DNA from: Carnegiea gigantea
Lineage: Eukaryota > Streptophyta > Magnoliopsida > Caryophyllales > Cactaceae
DNA: 64,000 nt
Reading direction: 5' to 3'
NCBI GenBank assembly: GCA_029747015.1
Contig: JAKOGI010000003.1
Location: 1,954,001 to 2,018,000, forward strand
Shown here: piece after piece, positions 35,324-45,967 of the stretch
Layout of the letters: the number at the start of each line of letters is the position of its first letter
How positions within the stretch are numbered: the stretch's first letter is position 1
Notes under the pieces: model-generated
What the model was told of the DNA's origin: nothing
The model's input: only the letters and a program-made list of their open reading frames with translations
The model's database searches: none
Made by a program: the position numbers and the translations under genes

Positions 35324-35994
35324 AGATTATCCTCATCATTAACTATCGCCGCACTCGGTCCCGGCCAGCATATACTGGAGTAGTCGCTAAATTACAATAT
35401 CTCCAAACCACACGGCCACAAATTCATTAAAAAAAAATATATTACTCTTATTCATTTCCAACTTTTTATTCATTTTTATAAGGTGGTATCTGATATTTTT
35501 GCCCTACACATGCATGTACAATTAATTTCATTGAGGGAATTTTGTCTATATTTGGTATTTAATGATGAAGAGTGATTAAAAAGGACAGAAGGGGGTAATG
35601 AAATGATCTCTTGGCAGCTGATTGCTAAGGAACCAACGGTGGCGAATGAATTGTAGTACACTTGTTGCTCACAGTGGCAATCCCACCCCTTCATTTTTCT
35701 GCGTGTCAGTACGGTACAAATGTTTTCAACAAAGCTTACACATGACATGGGTATCACTGCAAATGATTTCTGACGGTCTATCAGTGAAGAAAAATATAAA
35801 AAGAGTTAATGCTATGTAATAGGACACAAGAGAAATGTGTAGTACAGAATACATAAGTACACTCATAACGGTAAATATTAATATAGATTTATTTAAATAA
35901 TTTGATACTTATTTTTTAAATAAATTTTTAAATTTGAGTCTTATAAATGGAAAAAATCTGTATTGAATGAGCAACATCTCTTATTGGGCCATCA
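35324..35994. other. Intergenic DNA left of copia 2
   Basis: No gene seen. Short open frames on both strands lack domain motifs. Confidence 0.45.
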
Positions 35995-35999
35995 ACACC
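35995..35999. repeat. Target-site duplication ACACC, left copy
   Basis: The right copy at 41299-41303 reads ATACC, one transition different. Confidence 0.7.
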
Positions 36000-36228
36000 T
36001 GTTAAGAAGCTAGTTAGTTAGTCAGTTACATAGCTAGCTAATTATATGGAAGGTTGTTATGCCAAGTCAACTTGTGCCTAAAACCAACATCTTTCTTCCT
36101 TCCTTTTTGTTCGTTTTTCTGTACATATATAGTTGAAGCAGTACAGTATTGAGGTGATACAAGATGATGAGCTAATTCTCATAGCTCTCAGCTTTCCCAA
36201 GCTTTCATGGCAATTCATACATTTCACA
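36000..36228 (+). repeat. Copia 2 left LTR (229 bp)
   Basis: Starts TGTTAAGAAGC and ends CATTTCACA, next to the primer-binding site. Confidence 0.92.
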
Positions 36229-36240
36229 TGGTATCAGAGC
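36229..36240 (+). other. Copia 2 primer-binding site, tRNA-iMet
   Basis: TGGTATCAGAGC, the canonical plant copia primer site, directly abuts the LTR. Confidence 0.92.
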
Positions 36241-36372
36241 ACATGGGTTTCTGATTTCTCAGATTACTCAGTCTGCATTTCCTTTCTCCTTCGATTTGTT
36301 GTTTTGCATTATCAACAAATCAAGCCTACACCAATTTGATCATTTCTTCCTTCTTGATCATTATTCTTGACC

Positions 36373-39300
36373 ATGGATTCAGGTGGAGATTTTGAGAGAC
36401 AAACCTCTGATAGTTACAGCTACAATAATGATCCATTGTTCTTGCAAAATTCAGATCATCCAGCAATGCAACTAGTTAACAACAAGCTAAATGGTGCTAA
36501 TTTTCACAGGTGGAGCAGATCTGTCCAAATTGCATTGAAAACTAAGGTGAAAATTGGATTCATTGATGGCTTATGTCTGATGCCAGATCCGACTTCCCAA
36601 ACCTATCATCAATGGATCAAGGTTGATAACATGGTGGTAAGCTGGTTATTGAACTCTATAGCTCCTGAACTAGCTGATGCTTTTCTTTATGCTAGTTCTG
36701 CTCATGAACTTTGGACTGAGTTAACTGAACATTTTGGTCAAAGTAATGGCCCTTTACTCTATCAAATTCAGAAAGAAATTGATGGATTGTACCAAGAAAA
36801 TGATAGTGTGGCAGTATATTACACAAAATTGAAGAAATTATGGGATGAATTGAGTGACATGTCAGAAATTGCTGTGTGCAACTGCGCTCACAATAAATCT
36901 TGCACAGCACTCAAAAAGAATTTGGAGCTGGAACAGAGACAGAAATTGATGCAATTCTTGATGCATCTCAATGATAGTTATGATACCATTCGAGGTCAGA
37001 TCCTGTTAATGGATCCTTTGCCCCCTGTTAATAAGGCATATTCTATGATACAAAGGGTTGAGAAGCAAAGACAAGTGACTAATAACACGGGAGCAATTAA
37101 GGAAGTTGCAGCAAATGTCACTAAGTTTTCAGCAGGCAACCAATTGGATTCAATGGATTCTGGCAGTTTCTTAGTGAGAGGAAATCAAGGAGGCCGGAGA
37201 GACAACAAACGATCAAGGAACACACGTTTCTGTGATCACTGCCAAAGGAATGGTCACACTAAGGATCAATGCTTCAAATTGGTAGGATATCCAGATTGGT
37301 ATGAAGGACCTAGAGGTGGTGAAGGATCTCGAGGCAATGCCAAGGCTAGACGACCTACCAGATTTGCCACAAATGTCACTAGCTCGGTGATGGACACTCC
37401 CTTAGAGGAAGTAGAAGTTAATCAGGATTCAGCATGATCAAATGTGATAGATTCCAATATGCTACAAGCCCTAGCTCAAGAAATGATGAAATTGATGAAA
37501 GAAAAACAGTCAGCAGAGCAGCAACCCAGTCACATGAGTGGATATGCTCAGTTTGCAGGTATATCTCCCATAAGCTCTCAGACTAATGTTTGTTGTGCTG
37601 TGCGTAGCAACATAGGCTCTTGGATTATAGATACTGGAGCCTCAGATCATATGACATCTACTTCAGCCTCTTTCAATTCAACCACACCCCTCTCTATTCC
37701 TATTCATGTTACCTTGCCAGATGGAACTGCAAAACTTGTCACACACAGAGGACATATACCTCTAAATCAGACCATATCCTTGAACAATGTGTTCCATGTT
37801 CCAGAATTCAAATATAATCTTCTATCTGTCAGCAAATTGCTTTTAGACCACAACCTTTGTGCCATTTTTTACCCTGACAGGTGTTTCTTCCAGGACCTTT
37901 CAACTAAGTTGATTGTGGCTGCTGGAAGGAAGGATGGTGGACTTTATTTTTTGAACAATTCACAAGCTGTCAAGGCCTCTTCAGGTTCTAGTTCCCTTCT
38001 AGTTGTTGAACAAGCAAACTCAGCAGACTCTTCTCATACAGATCTTTCCAAGACAGAATTTACTTCATGTTTTTCTAATAAACCAGTATGTACTTTGGAT
38101 GTACTGCATACTAGGCTAGGTCACACATCTTTCTCTAAGATGCAATATATACGTGATTGTAAGGATCTATTGTCCAATCCTTTTTTTTTGTAAAACCTGT
38201 ATCATGGCAAAACTTCACAGGCTGCCTTTCAATAAAAGTCATATTTCTACTACTCATCCTTTCCAATTGATTCATATGGACCTTTGGGGTCCCTATAAGG
38301 TGGCCAATGTGTCTGGAGTACACTATTTTCTCACTATTGTCAATGACTTTACTAGATGTACTTGGACACAATTAGTACAAGATAAGACTCAAGTTGCTTC
38401 AGCTGTTATTAATTTTTTCAACATGGTTGCTACTCAGCATAATACTCAAATTCTTCGAGTCAGAACTGATAATGGAACAGAGTTTATTAATAGCACTCTG
38501 CTTGATTTTTTGGCAAATAAAGGGACACTTTTATAAAGATCTATTGTAAAAACTTCCCACCAAAATGGTGTTGCTGGAAGAAAACACTGACATCTTTTAG
38601 ATACAGCAAGGGCCATCAGATTTCATGCAGGTTTTCCAAAAAAAATTTGGAGTGAATATGTATTAGCTATCACCCACATTATTAACAAACTTCCCATGGC
38701 CATTTTGAATTGGAAAACCCCTTTTGAACTGCTTTACAGCAAACCACCCACTTATGATGAACTAAGGACCATAGGCTGCTTATGTTTTGCTGCAAATATC
38801 GGAGTTACAGACAAATTTGATTCTAGGGCCAGAAAGTGTGTCTTACTTGGGTACACTCTTGGTTTTAAAGGATATAAGTTGTATGATTTGCAAACAAAAT
38901 AAATTTTTCACAGCAAGGATGTTGTCTTTAATGAACAAGTTTATCCTTTCAAAACAACTCCAGACACATCTGATGTTTCCTCTACTGACTCTCATTCAGA
39001 CCCTATTTTGCCTTCCTTGAATCCACTTACCATATCCACAGAAGATGCAGACCTCACTTCTTCTTTTGGGCTACCACCAACTTGTCCATCTTCAGTCATT
39101 TCCTCTCCATCTACTGGTCATTCCTTCCCCAATGACATGTCATCCTTTTGTCCTTCTCCTGACATTTTTTCCTCAGGCTCTCCTACAGCATCTCCACTTC
39201 CTTCTCCAGCTCCTGAAGCTTCCTATTCGACCCCTGCTGAGTTGCCAGCTACTAGGCGATCCACTAGAACTAGAGGACCACCAGCCTGGTTAAAGGACTT

Positions 39301-40970
39301 TATCTGTCCTTCACAATCTAAGTCTACCTGTCCCAATTCCATTCCAGCATCACAAGAACATGTTGCTTCAGATTCTAACGCCACCACTGATCAATCTACA
39401 CAGTCCAATAATTCAGCCGGTTTTTTTACTGACACCTGTCCTTACCCCTTATTCCATTCATCTGATTTAGCTCCATTTTCATCTCATTATGTAGCTGCAC
39501 TTGTAAAAGTTCTACAAACACCTGAGCCTAGTTCTTATGCACAAGCACAACAACATTTGGATTGGGTAAAGGCAATGGATCAAGAGCTTCATGCTCTTGA
39601 GACCAATGGGACCTGGGTTTTGACCACTCTTCCTCCAAGCAAGAAAGCTTTGACTTCTAAATGGGTCTATAAGACCAAGTTCAGACCAGATGGGTCTGTA
39701 GGAAGGCATAAAGCAAGGTTGGTGATAAGGGGCTTTGAACAGGTCAAAGATAAAGACTATAAACACACTTTTTCTCCTGTTGCAAAGCTAACCACTGTCA
39801 GGTTTCTTATTGCTTTAGCTACTGCTAAGGGCTGGCCTCTGCACCAGCTGGATATCAATAATGCATTCTTGCATAGTTTTATTGATGAAGAGGTGTACAT
39901 ATTGCCCCCAGAAGGGTATACCAAAGCTGCTCCAGGGCAAGTTTGCAAATTGGTGAGATCTTTATATGGTCTAAAGCAGGCATCTAGGCAATGGAATCTG
40001 GAGCTAACCAAATTTCTTATTTCACAAGGCTTTAAACAATCCAAGAATGATTACTCCTTGTTTAGTAGAGAGTGTCATGGCAAATATACTCACATTCTGG
40101 TCTATGTTGATGATCTCCTAGTGTCTGGTGATGATGAAGCTGGCATCATTATGATCAAACAAGCTTTACACACTGCATTCACTATTAAAGATCTTGGTTT
40201 GGCTAGATTTTTCTTGGGGATTGAGATTTCAAGGTCTCCTATGGGTACTTTTCTCAATCAAAGAAAGTATGTCTTGAACATCCTACCGGATGCTGGCCTG
40301 ACAGGAGCAAAACCAGCTCGATTTTCTTTACCCAAAGGTCTCAAACTTTCTTCTGAGTTAGGTGAACTCTTGCTTGATTCTAAAGCATGCAGGAGAATTA
40401 TTGGCAGATTACTGTACTTGACCATCACCAGGCCTGACATATCATATGCAGTCTAGCATCTAAGCCAATTTTTACAACACCCTCGTGCTCCTCATTATCA
40501 GGCAGCTTTGCATGTTCTCAGATACCTGAAGGGCACCCCTAATAAGGGTATGTACTACTCCAAGGACAACAGTCTGCAGTAAGAGGCATATTGTGATGCA
40601 GATTGGGGCAATTGTAGAATGACTGCTAGATCTCTTTCAGGATATTGTGTGTTTCTTGGTTCTTCCTTGATTTCCTGTAAGACAAAGAAACAGAAAACTA
40701 TGGCAAAATCCTCGGCCGAAGCAAAGTACAGGTCCATGTCCACTACTGCATCAGAACTTGTATGGTTAACTCACTTGAAGGATGATTTTCACATCCCAGT
40801 CCACTACCCTATCACCATGCATTGTGATAACAAAGCTGCTCAACACATAGCTGAAAATCCGGTGTTTTATGACAAAACAAAGCATATTCGCATTGATTGC
40901 CACTACATTCGAGATATGGTTCTGGAAGGCCTCTTATAGACTGCTCATGTGTCTTCTCAAGCACAAATAG
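36373..40970 (+). pseudogene. Copia 2 gag-pol polyprotein, broken
   Basis: Gag (from 36373, or 36367 if the upstream ATG is used) is open for about 355 codons with a full zinc knuckle CDHCQRNGHTKDQC, then a TGA at 37435. Protease keeps DTGAS at about 37629. A nine-T run near 38182 carries a frameshift inside the integrase zinc region. Integrase has HMDLWGP and RTDNGTEF, but the third acidic residue is lost (VAGRKH instead of VAERKH), with stops at about 38534 and 38587. Another stop at 38900 precedes a 482-codon open stretch (39008-40456) with a complete-looking RT: KWVYKTKF, LDINNAFLH and YVDDLLVSG. RNase H is split by stops at 40454, about 40580 and about 40937. Gag and RT are the best preserved parts. 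Confidence 0.9.
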
Positions 40971-41058
40971 CAGATATTTTCACGAAGCCCCTCAGTGAAG
41001 TTCAGCATCATTTTCTATGTTCAAGGCTGAAATTGATGGACTCTCCACTAATTCCACC

Positions 41059-41069
41059 TTGAGGGGGGA
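41059..41069 (+). other. Copia 2 polypurine tract
   Basis: TTGAGGGGGGA directly before the right LTR. Confidence 0.85.
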
Positions 41070-41298
41070 TGTTAAGAAGCTAGTTAGTTAGTCAGTTACA
41101 CAGCTAGCTAATTATATGGAAGGTTGTTGTGCCAAGTCAACTTGTGCCTATAACCAACTTCTTTCTTCCTTCCTTTTTGTTCGTTTTTCTGTACACATAT
41201 AGTTGAAGCAGTACAGTATTGAGGTGATACAAGATGATGAGCTAATTCTCATAGCTCTCAGCTTTCCCAAGCTTTCATGGCAATTCATACATTTCACA
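41070..41298 (+). repeat. Copia 2 right LTR (229 bp)
   Basis: A repeat of 36000-36228 with about six substitutions, consistent with moderate age. Confidence 0.92.
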
Positions 41299-42544
41299 AT
41301 ACCAAAAAAAAAAAAAAAAATAAATGAAAGAAACGGTAAATAATTAAAGATAAAGTGCATATTTTTACAACAAAAGCTGAAAAGTGAGTGATCAATCTAA
41401 TACTTTCCATATTCATAAACATATTTCAGTTTATAGAGGATGTCTTATGGAAAAACGATACTCGAAATGATACCTTACTGTTATAGATATATCTAGAATT
41501 TTTGCGATTTTTGTGTTATAAATGGTAGTTGTTTATGTTATGGTTTTTGGTTTTATATTGTTTTTTATTTAGGTTGCTCTTTGGATAATTCCAAATGCTC
41601 TGAAGATATATGCATAGAAAATTTTGTTTTGGAGTACTGTGTCGTTAATTAAAATCATGTAGGTTTTTTTAATTGTTATTGATCGACCACAGAATGATTG
41701 ATCATTTGCGGTCTGATTTCATTGACAATGTTGATCATTCTTTGCTTGATTGATTGGGCTTTTTCGGGTGAACGAGATGCATTAGTCTTTTTCAAATGGT
41801 ACTAATCAGTAATGTCTTCAGCTTGAAAGATTGTCGTGTATATTATTTAATTACGAAGTATACCACATTCTCGATTTTTCGATCTTATTATATCATTTAT
41901 TGAGACAAAGGACAATAAATTTAGGTGAAATCATTTTACGTCAATAATTTGTTCCATACTTAAAAACCGCACAACCGTTGTTCGAATATTCAGAGGGGCT
42001 ATGAATGTTAATATAACCCTATTTTATAGAACCAAAGCTATGATCCAAATTTACTAGAGCTTGATTAGAATGTGCTTTGACAAAATTAAAGACATATTAG
42101 AGCTTGATTACCTATAATTAATTAACCACTCTAATTTCTCCAAAACCATCTAGCTAATAACATTATCTTAACTAAATGTGAGCTAATGGATTAACGACGC
42201 AAAGGACGCCATTTTATAGTACAGTGAAGACTCAATCCAGAGTGGGCTGAGAGAAGTAGGAAGAAGAAACAAACATGGTACTTTGGTAGTACGTAAGCCG
42301 TCCATTAAGGTGGTGGGGCCCGTTGGATGTTTAGGCCTGGAATTAATTAATCAATTAATTAAGCGGAAAAGTGCGGTCCATATATGGGCATGTAACCCTG
42401 CGCCCGCAAGCACCACAATCATGGGGGCCTCACCTAAGCCCTACAACTTGGGTAGATAGCTGGCTGGCTCACATCACCGCATTGTTAACGTAACCCAATG
42501 TGATTGGCTCATCGCCTGCTTCCACTGCCGTCTCACTCTCACTC
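41299..42544. other. Intergenic DNA between copia 2 and the Mutator-like element
   Basis: AT-rich, with a poly(A) run at about 41305-41321. The part near 42300-42480 is less AT-rich. No gene seen. Confidence 0.45.
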
Positions 42545-42554
42545 CTAGTCCCAC
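42545..42554. repeat. 10-bp flanking duplication CTAGTCCCAC, left copy
   Basis: Repeated exactly at 44587-44596, on the other side of the element. A 9-10 bp duplication is the size Mutator-like elements make. Confidence 0.75.
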
Positions 42555-44586
42555 AGTTAGTGTATCGTCCACCCGATTGTACAAATATAATTGTACAATC
42601 AGGTCCACAAATTGCCCCCACGTATAAGACACAAGGAAAACCACCGGATTTCGACTTATTAAAAATACCGTATAGTTCATTAAAATATGCTGCTAGGCTT
42701 CCAATTTTGCTCACAAAAATAATGTATTTAGTGAGCTAAGACACAGTTTTAGTGAGCTAATACGTACTTTTAGTGAGTCATTAGATCAAACCAATACATC
42801 TTATGTATCATAGGTTTCACTTAGTAAAAATACTATGTAATTTATTAAAATATGCTATTGTACTAAAAAAAAGTGTTATTTGTGCATTTGAAACTCACTA
42901 AATTATATTGTAGTTGTCTATATTTTTTTAGTGAGCTATGACATATATTTAGTGAGTTATAGCATATATTTAGTGAGCTATGACATATATTTAGTGAATT
43001 GGACAATATTTAATTAATTCACTACATTTCTATTATACTTACAAAATATAATACAAACACCCTTATGGCATAGTAAAAAATGATTGAGTTGTAACATAAC
43101 TCAAGAACTTCACAATATTATTTGCTTACTATCTATACTATTTTTTTTAATAAGCTATGCTATTTATTTAGTAAGTTATGATAGATATTTGGTGAGCTAT
43201 AAAATATATTTTGTGATCAATATGATTTTGCGTGGAATACTAATCATTCATAATAAAAAATGAGTAAACAATTTTAGTTAGCACATATACTTTTTTGTTC
43301 CTATTCTAAGTTATAATATATTCATCTTTTAGTGAGTTATGACTTATATTTAGTGAGTTATGACATATTTTTAGTAAGTTAGACTATATTTGTATTATAT
43401 TAACTAAAAATGTATAATATGAATGCACTTATGTCATAATAAAAGATAATATAAATATTTTTTACTAATATTGTGTTGCTCATTAAATATATTATAAAAC
43501 TTACGAATGCGCCTTTACCTTTTAAAACACCAGTAGGATTACACAAAATTCTAACGTAATAATCAATATCAACAGCCTCAGTAACAGAACAATCTAATGT
43601 AGATGTGAAAAATGAAGTATCATCTTCAAAAACAACATAATTTTTGTGGTGAGTTATAACGCATAATTGGTGAGCACAATCTTCATTCTAGTGAGCCAAA
43701 CGCTTGTGCTAGTGAGCAGAAATACTCTGTAGTGCAAGTCAACAGATTTTTTATAGTGAGCTATTGTTTTTCCTGTTAGGCACAAGATTAATTATAGTAA
43801 TTATATTTGGTGAGTAGAGAACTGATTTATGATTGCTGAATACAAGCTGTTGTTTCTCATATGTATTTTTTTAGCGAGCCAACGACTATATTTAGTGAGC
43901 ACATAACTCATATTGGTGAGCTGTTGTTTCTCATATGTATATAGTAACAATGAAAATATCATCTAGAAAAACAACCATAACATTTGTGGTGAGCTATAAT
44001 GCAATAGCAGTGAGCACACAGGTCAATTATAGTGAGCCAAACGTTTCTTTTAGTGAGCAAAAACTGCTCTGTAGCACAGGATAATATATTTTTTATAGTG
44101 AGCTAAATGTATACCTTTAGTGAGCCAACGACTACATTTAGTTAGCACATAACTCATAACGGTGAGTTATCGTTTCTCATATGTCGCAAACCAAAATTTA
44201 CATAATGCAATCCAATTCAAAAATCTCGAAATTAACTCATCAAAACGCAAAATTAACGAACACAGCTTTCAATCCCAAAAACCAAAATAGAGATCAAAAA
44301 AACACTATCAAACTTAACGAACAATTCACATTTTATGAAGATTCAACATCAATAGCGACGTTAAGATCAAACCCAACTATTCAATAATTACTGAACACTA
44401 AAGCAAGCGAAGCAGTGAAGAGTAATCGAACAATTGAGAGAATGAAAACCGCGATTTCAAAAAATTGAGGAGATTGAAATTTTAAAAAAAAAAACTAGGG
44501 CTCGGCAGTGGGAGGACTCAAAGCCGCTGTTGGTGGACCCGGGTGGACAATTGAGTTGTCCACCCGGTTGTACGTAATAAATTACG
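42555..44586. mobile_element. Mutator-like non-autonomous element with phased motif array
   Basis: A 2032-bp segment bounded by the 10-bp direct duplication CTAGTCCCAC. Its two ends are imperfect inverted repeats sharing an AATTGTmCAmyCrGGTCCAC core. Each end contains a strong hairpin: GATTGTACAA/TTGTACAATC at 42575-42600 and CCGGGTGGACAA/TTGTCCACCCGG at 44539-44567. The interior has no transposase and no long ORF, but is filled with TAGTGAGC-type motifs. Target duplication length fits the Mutator superfamily; the terminal repeats are too diverged to be sure. Confidence 0.6.
42731..44166 (+). repeat. Phased TAGTGAGC motif array, 21-bp spacing
   Basis: About thirty same-strand copies of (T)TAGTGAGC/T, with one- or two-base variants, occur in groups of three or four. 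Within groups the GTGAG cores fall 21 bp apart (occasionally 22): 42731/42752/42773; 42931/42952/42973/42994; 43150/43171/43192; 43332/43353/43374; 43649/43670/43691/43712; 43874/43895/43916; 43989/44010/44032/44053; 44098/44120/44141/44162. Distances between groups vary. Two groups share longer similarity (43649-43768 with 43989-44107). Confidence 0.85.
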
Positions 44587-44596
44587 CTAGTCCCAC
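44587..44596. repeat. 10-bp flanking duplication CTAGTCCCAC, right copy
   Basis: An exact match to 42545-42554. Confidence 0.75.
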
Positions 44597-45218
44597 TTCC
44601 TACACTTTCAGGTGTAAGTGGCAAAAAAAAACTTTTCATGTTTTTGAATTTTTTTTAAAGATACAAAATCTTTTTTGAACATTTAGGCATCATTAAATTT
44701 TCGATTAATATAAGAGCAAAAATTAGTTGGGCCCTACCACTGCAACATCAATAGCTCATCAGTTGAGCCCTACCACTGCAACATCGGCCTTTTCTCCAAT
44801 TTTTTGCCTCACAATCTCCACTCTCTTCAGTGGAATGCTCACAACTTTTGTCTCACCAAATAAAATAATACTCATGGACCTATTCCATAATATACAACTT
44901 TATTTTTCAAATAAAAAAAAGAAAAAGTAATAAAAAAATATTAAAAAAACAAAAAAAGACTCACGAGCTTCCTCCCTGGACCGAGGCTCCCCGCGAGTGC
45001 TGCTTGCCGAGGCTTCTCTCTGCTCGCTCGCCTCTCTCTTTTTTCAGGCAAGCCAACCATTGGAGCTGCTGTAAATCATTGAACACAATATCATTAGTCT
45101 TTTTTAAGTGACATGTTTTAAATTTAAATATTAACCGCTCTCTGAATTGTATTATTATGTTGGATAAAAATACACCTACAAAATATTTTTGTTTTAGGCT
45201 AAGGAGATATTTGACTCA
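44597..45218. other. Intergenic DNA with a possible AAGAGCA MITE
   Basis: AAGAGCAAAAATTAG at about 44710 resembles the end of the element at 34919. GTTGRGCCCTACCACTGCAA is present twice in tandem (44726-44749 and 44763-44786, 37 bp apart). A GC-richer pyrimidine block at 44960-45050 is followed by CCATTGGAGCTGCT near 45057. No gene seen. Confidence 0.4.
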
Positions 45219-45329
45219 AGCTTGTTCTTTTCATTGGTCTTTTCCAATTTACTAATTTCAACCTACTTCAACGCACAATCCACTTCAATAAAAAATATCA
45301 ACTTCAACCGACTTCGACCTACTTCAATA

Positions 45330-45926
45330 TGTAAAAGTGGCTCAAATTTCTAACTAGTGTTTACACTATCACATGCTCAAATGGGTAAATTTCCAAAGGC
45401 ATTTAATATGTCTTGACCACAAACTCCATTATTTTCCTGGCAAAAGATTTTGGAGTATCAACAGTCAATATTTTTATGCTCAAGCAACAAGTAGATCAAG
45501 ATCTTTGGTGCTACCTATGTTTTCCACACGGCGGTGGAGGATATTGGCAAATCTATGCCATTAATTCAAACTCTCTTTCTCCTTCTATAAATTGGGATGA
45601 TCTTGGCAGTAGAAAAAGAGCTGACAAGTAAGAAACAATATTGTACTTTATACAATATTTGGTGTACCAAAATAATGGGTTGATTACTTATTCTATTTGA
45701 GGGTATCTTGGGTGTTACGGAATGTTAAACACATTTTGTATCCCTCTCGTATTCACCCATTTTAATAGTGAATTTTGCTCATCGTGTCGTCCGTGATTTT
45801 TACCTCCACATTGGAGAGTTTTTCACGTAAATATCGTGTGGCTTCTTCATCTCTTTCTAACTTCTCTTTAATATCGAATTACAGTCAATCGAATATTTGC
45901 ATTCTAACTATGCTATTTCCGCAACA
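45330..45926 (+). repeat. Copia 3 left LTR (about 597 bp)
   Basis: Ends CGCAACA, with TATA box TATAAAT at 45586-45592. Collinear with about 50000-50593, with many substitutions. Confidence 0.85.
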
Positions 45927-45929
45927 AAT

Positions 45930-45941
45930 TGGTATCAGAGC
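45930..45941 (+). other. Copia 3 primer-binding site, tRNA-iMet
   Basis: TGGTATCAGAGC, three bases after the LTR end. Confidence 0.92.
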
Positions 45942-45967
45942 GTTGTGTATTCAATTGGATTTATGAC

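Larger units (their letters stand above)
36000..41298 (+). mobile_element. Full-length Ty1/copia element, Retrofit/Ale-like (copia 2)
   Basis: Identical-length 229-bp LTRs (36000-36228 and 41070-41298) differ by about six bases. A perfect tRNA-iMet primer site TGGTATCAGAGC follows the first LTR, and TTGAGGGGGGA precedes the second. The 5-bp duplication is ACACC/ATACC. Short LTRs and the gag knuckle followed by CFKLVGYPDW indicate the Retrofit/Ale lineage. The polyprotein has a homopolymer frameshift and several stops. Confidence 0.92.

Noticed and set aside
42469..42739. Open frames of 68-81 codons on both strands near the left end of the Mutator-like element
   Set aside because: They span the element border and its hairpin and lack any domain.
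42731..44166. CRISPR-like array
   Set aside because: The repeat is only 7-10 bases, 21 bp apart, in a plant genome, with no constant spacer size between groups and no cas genes.
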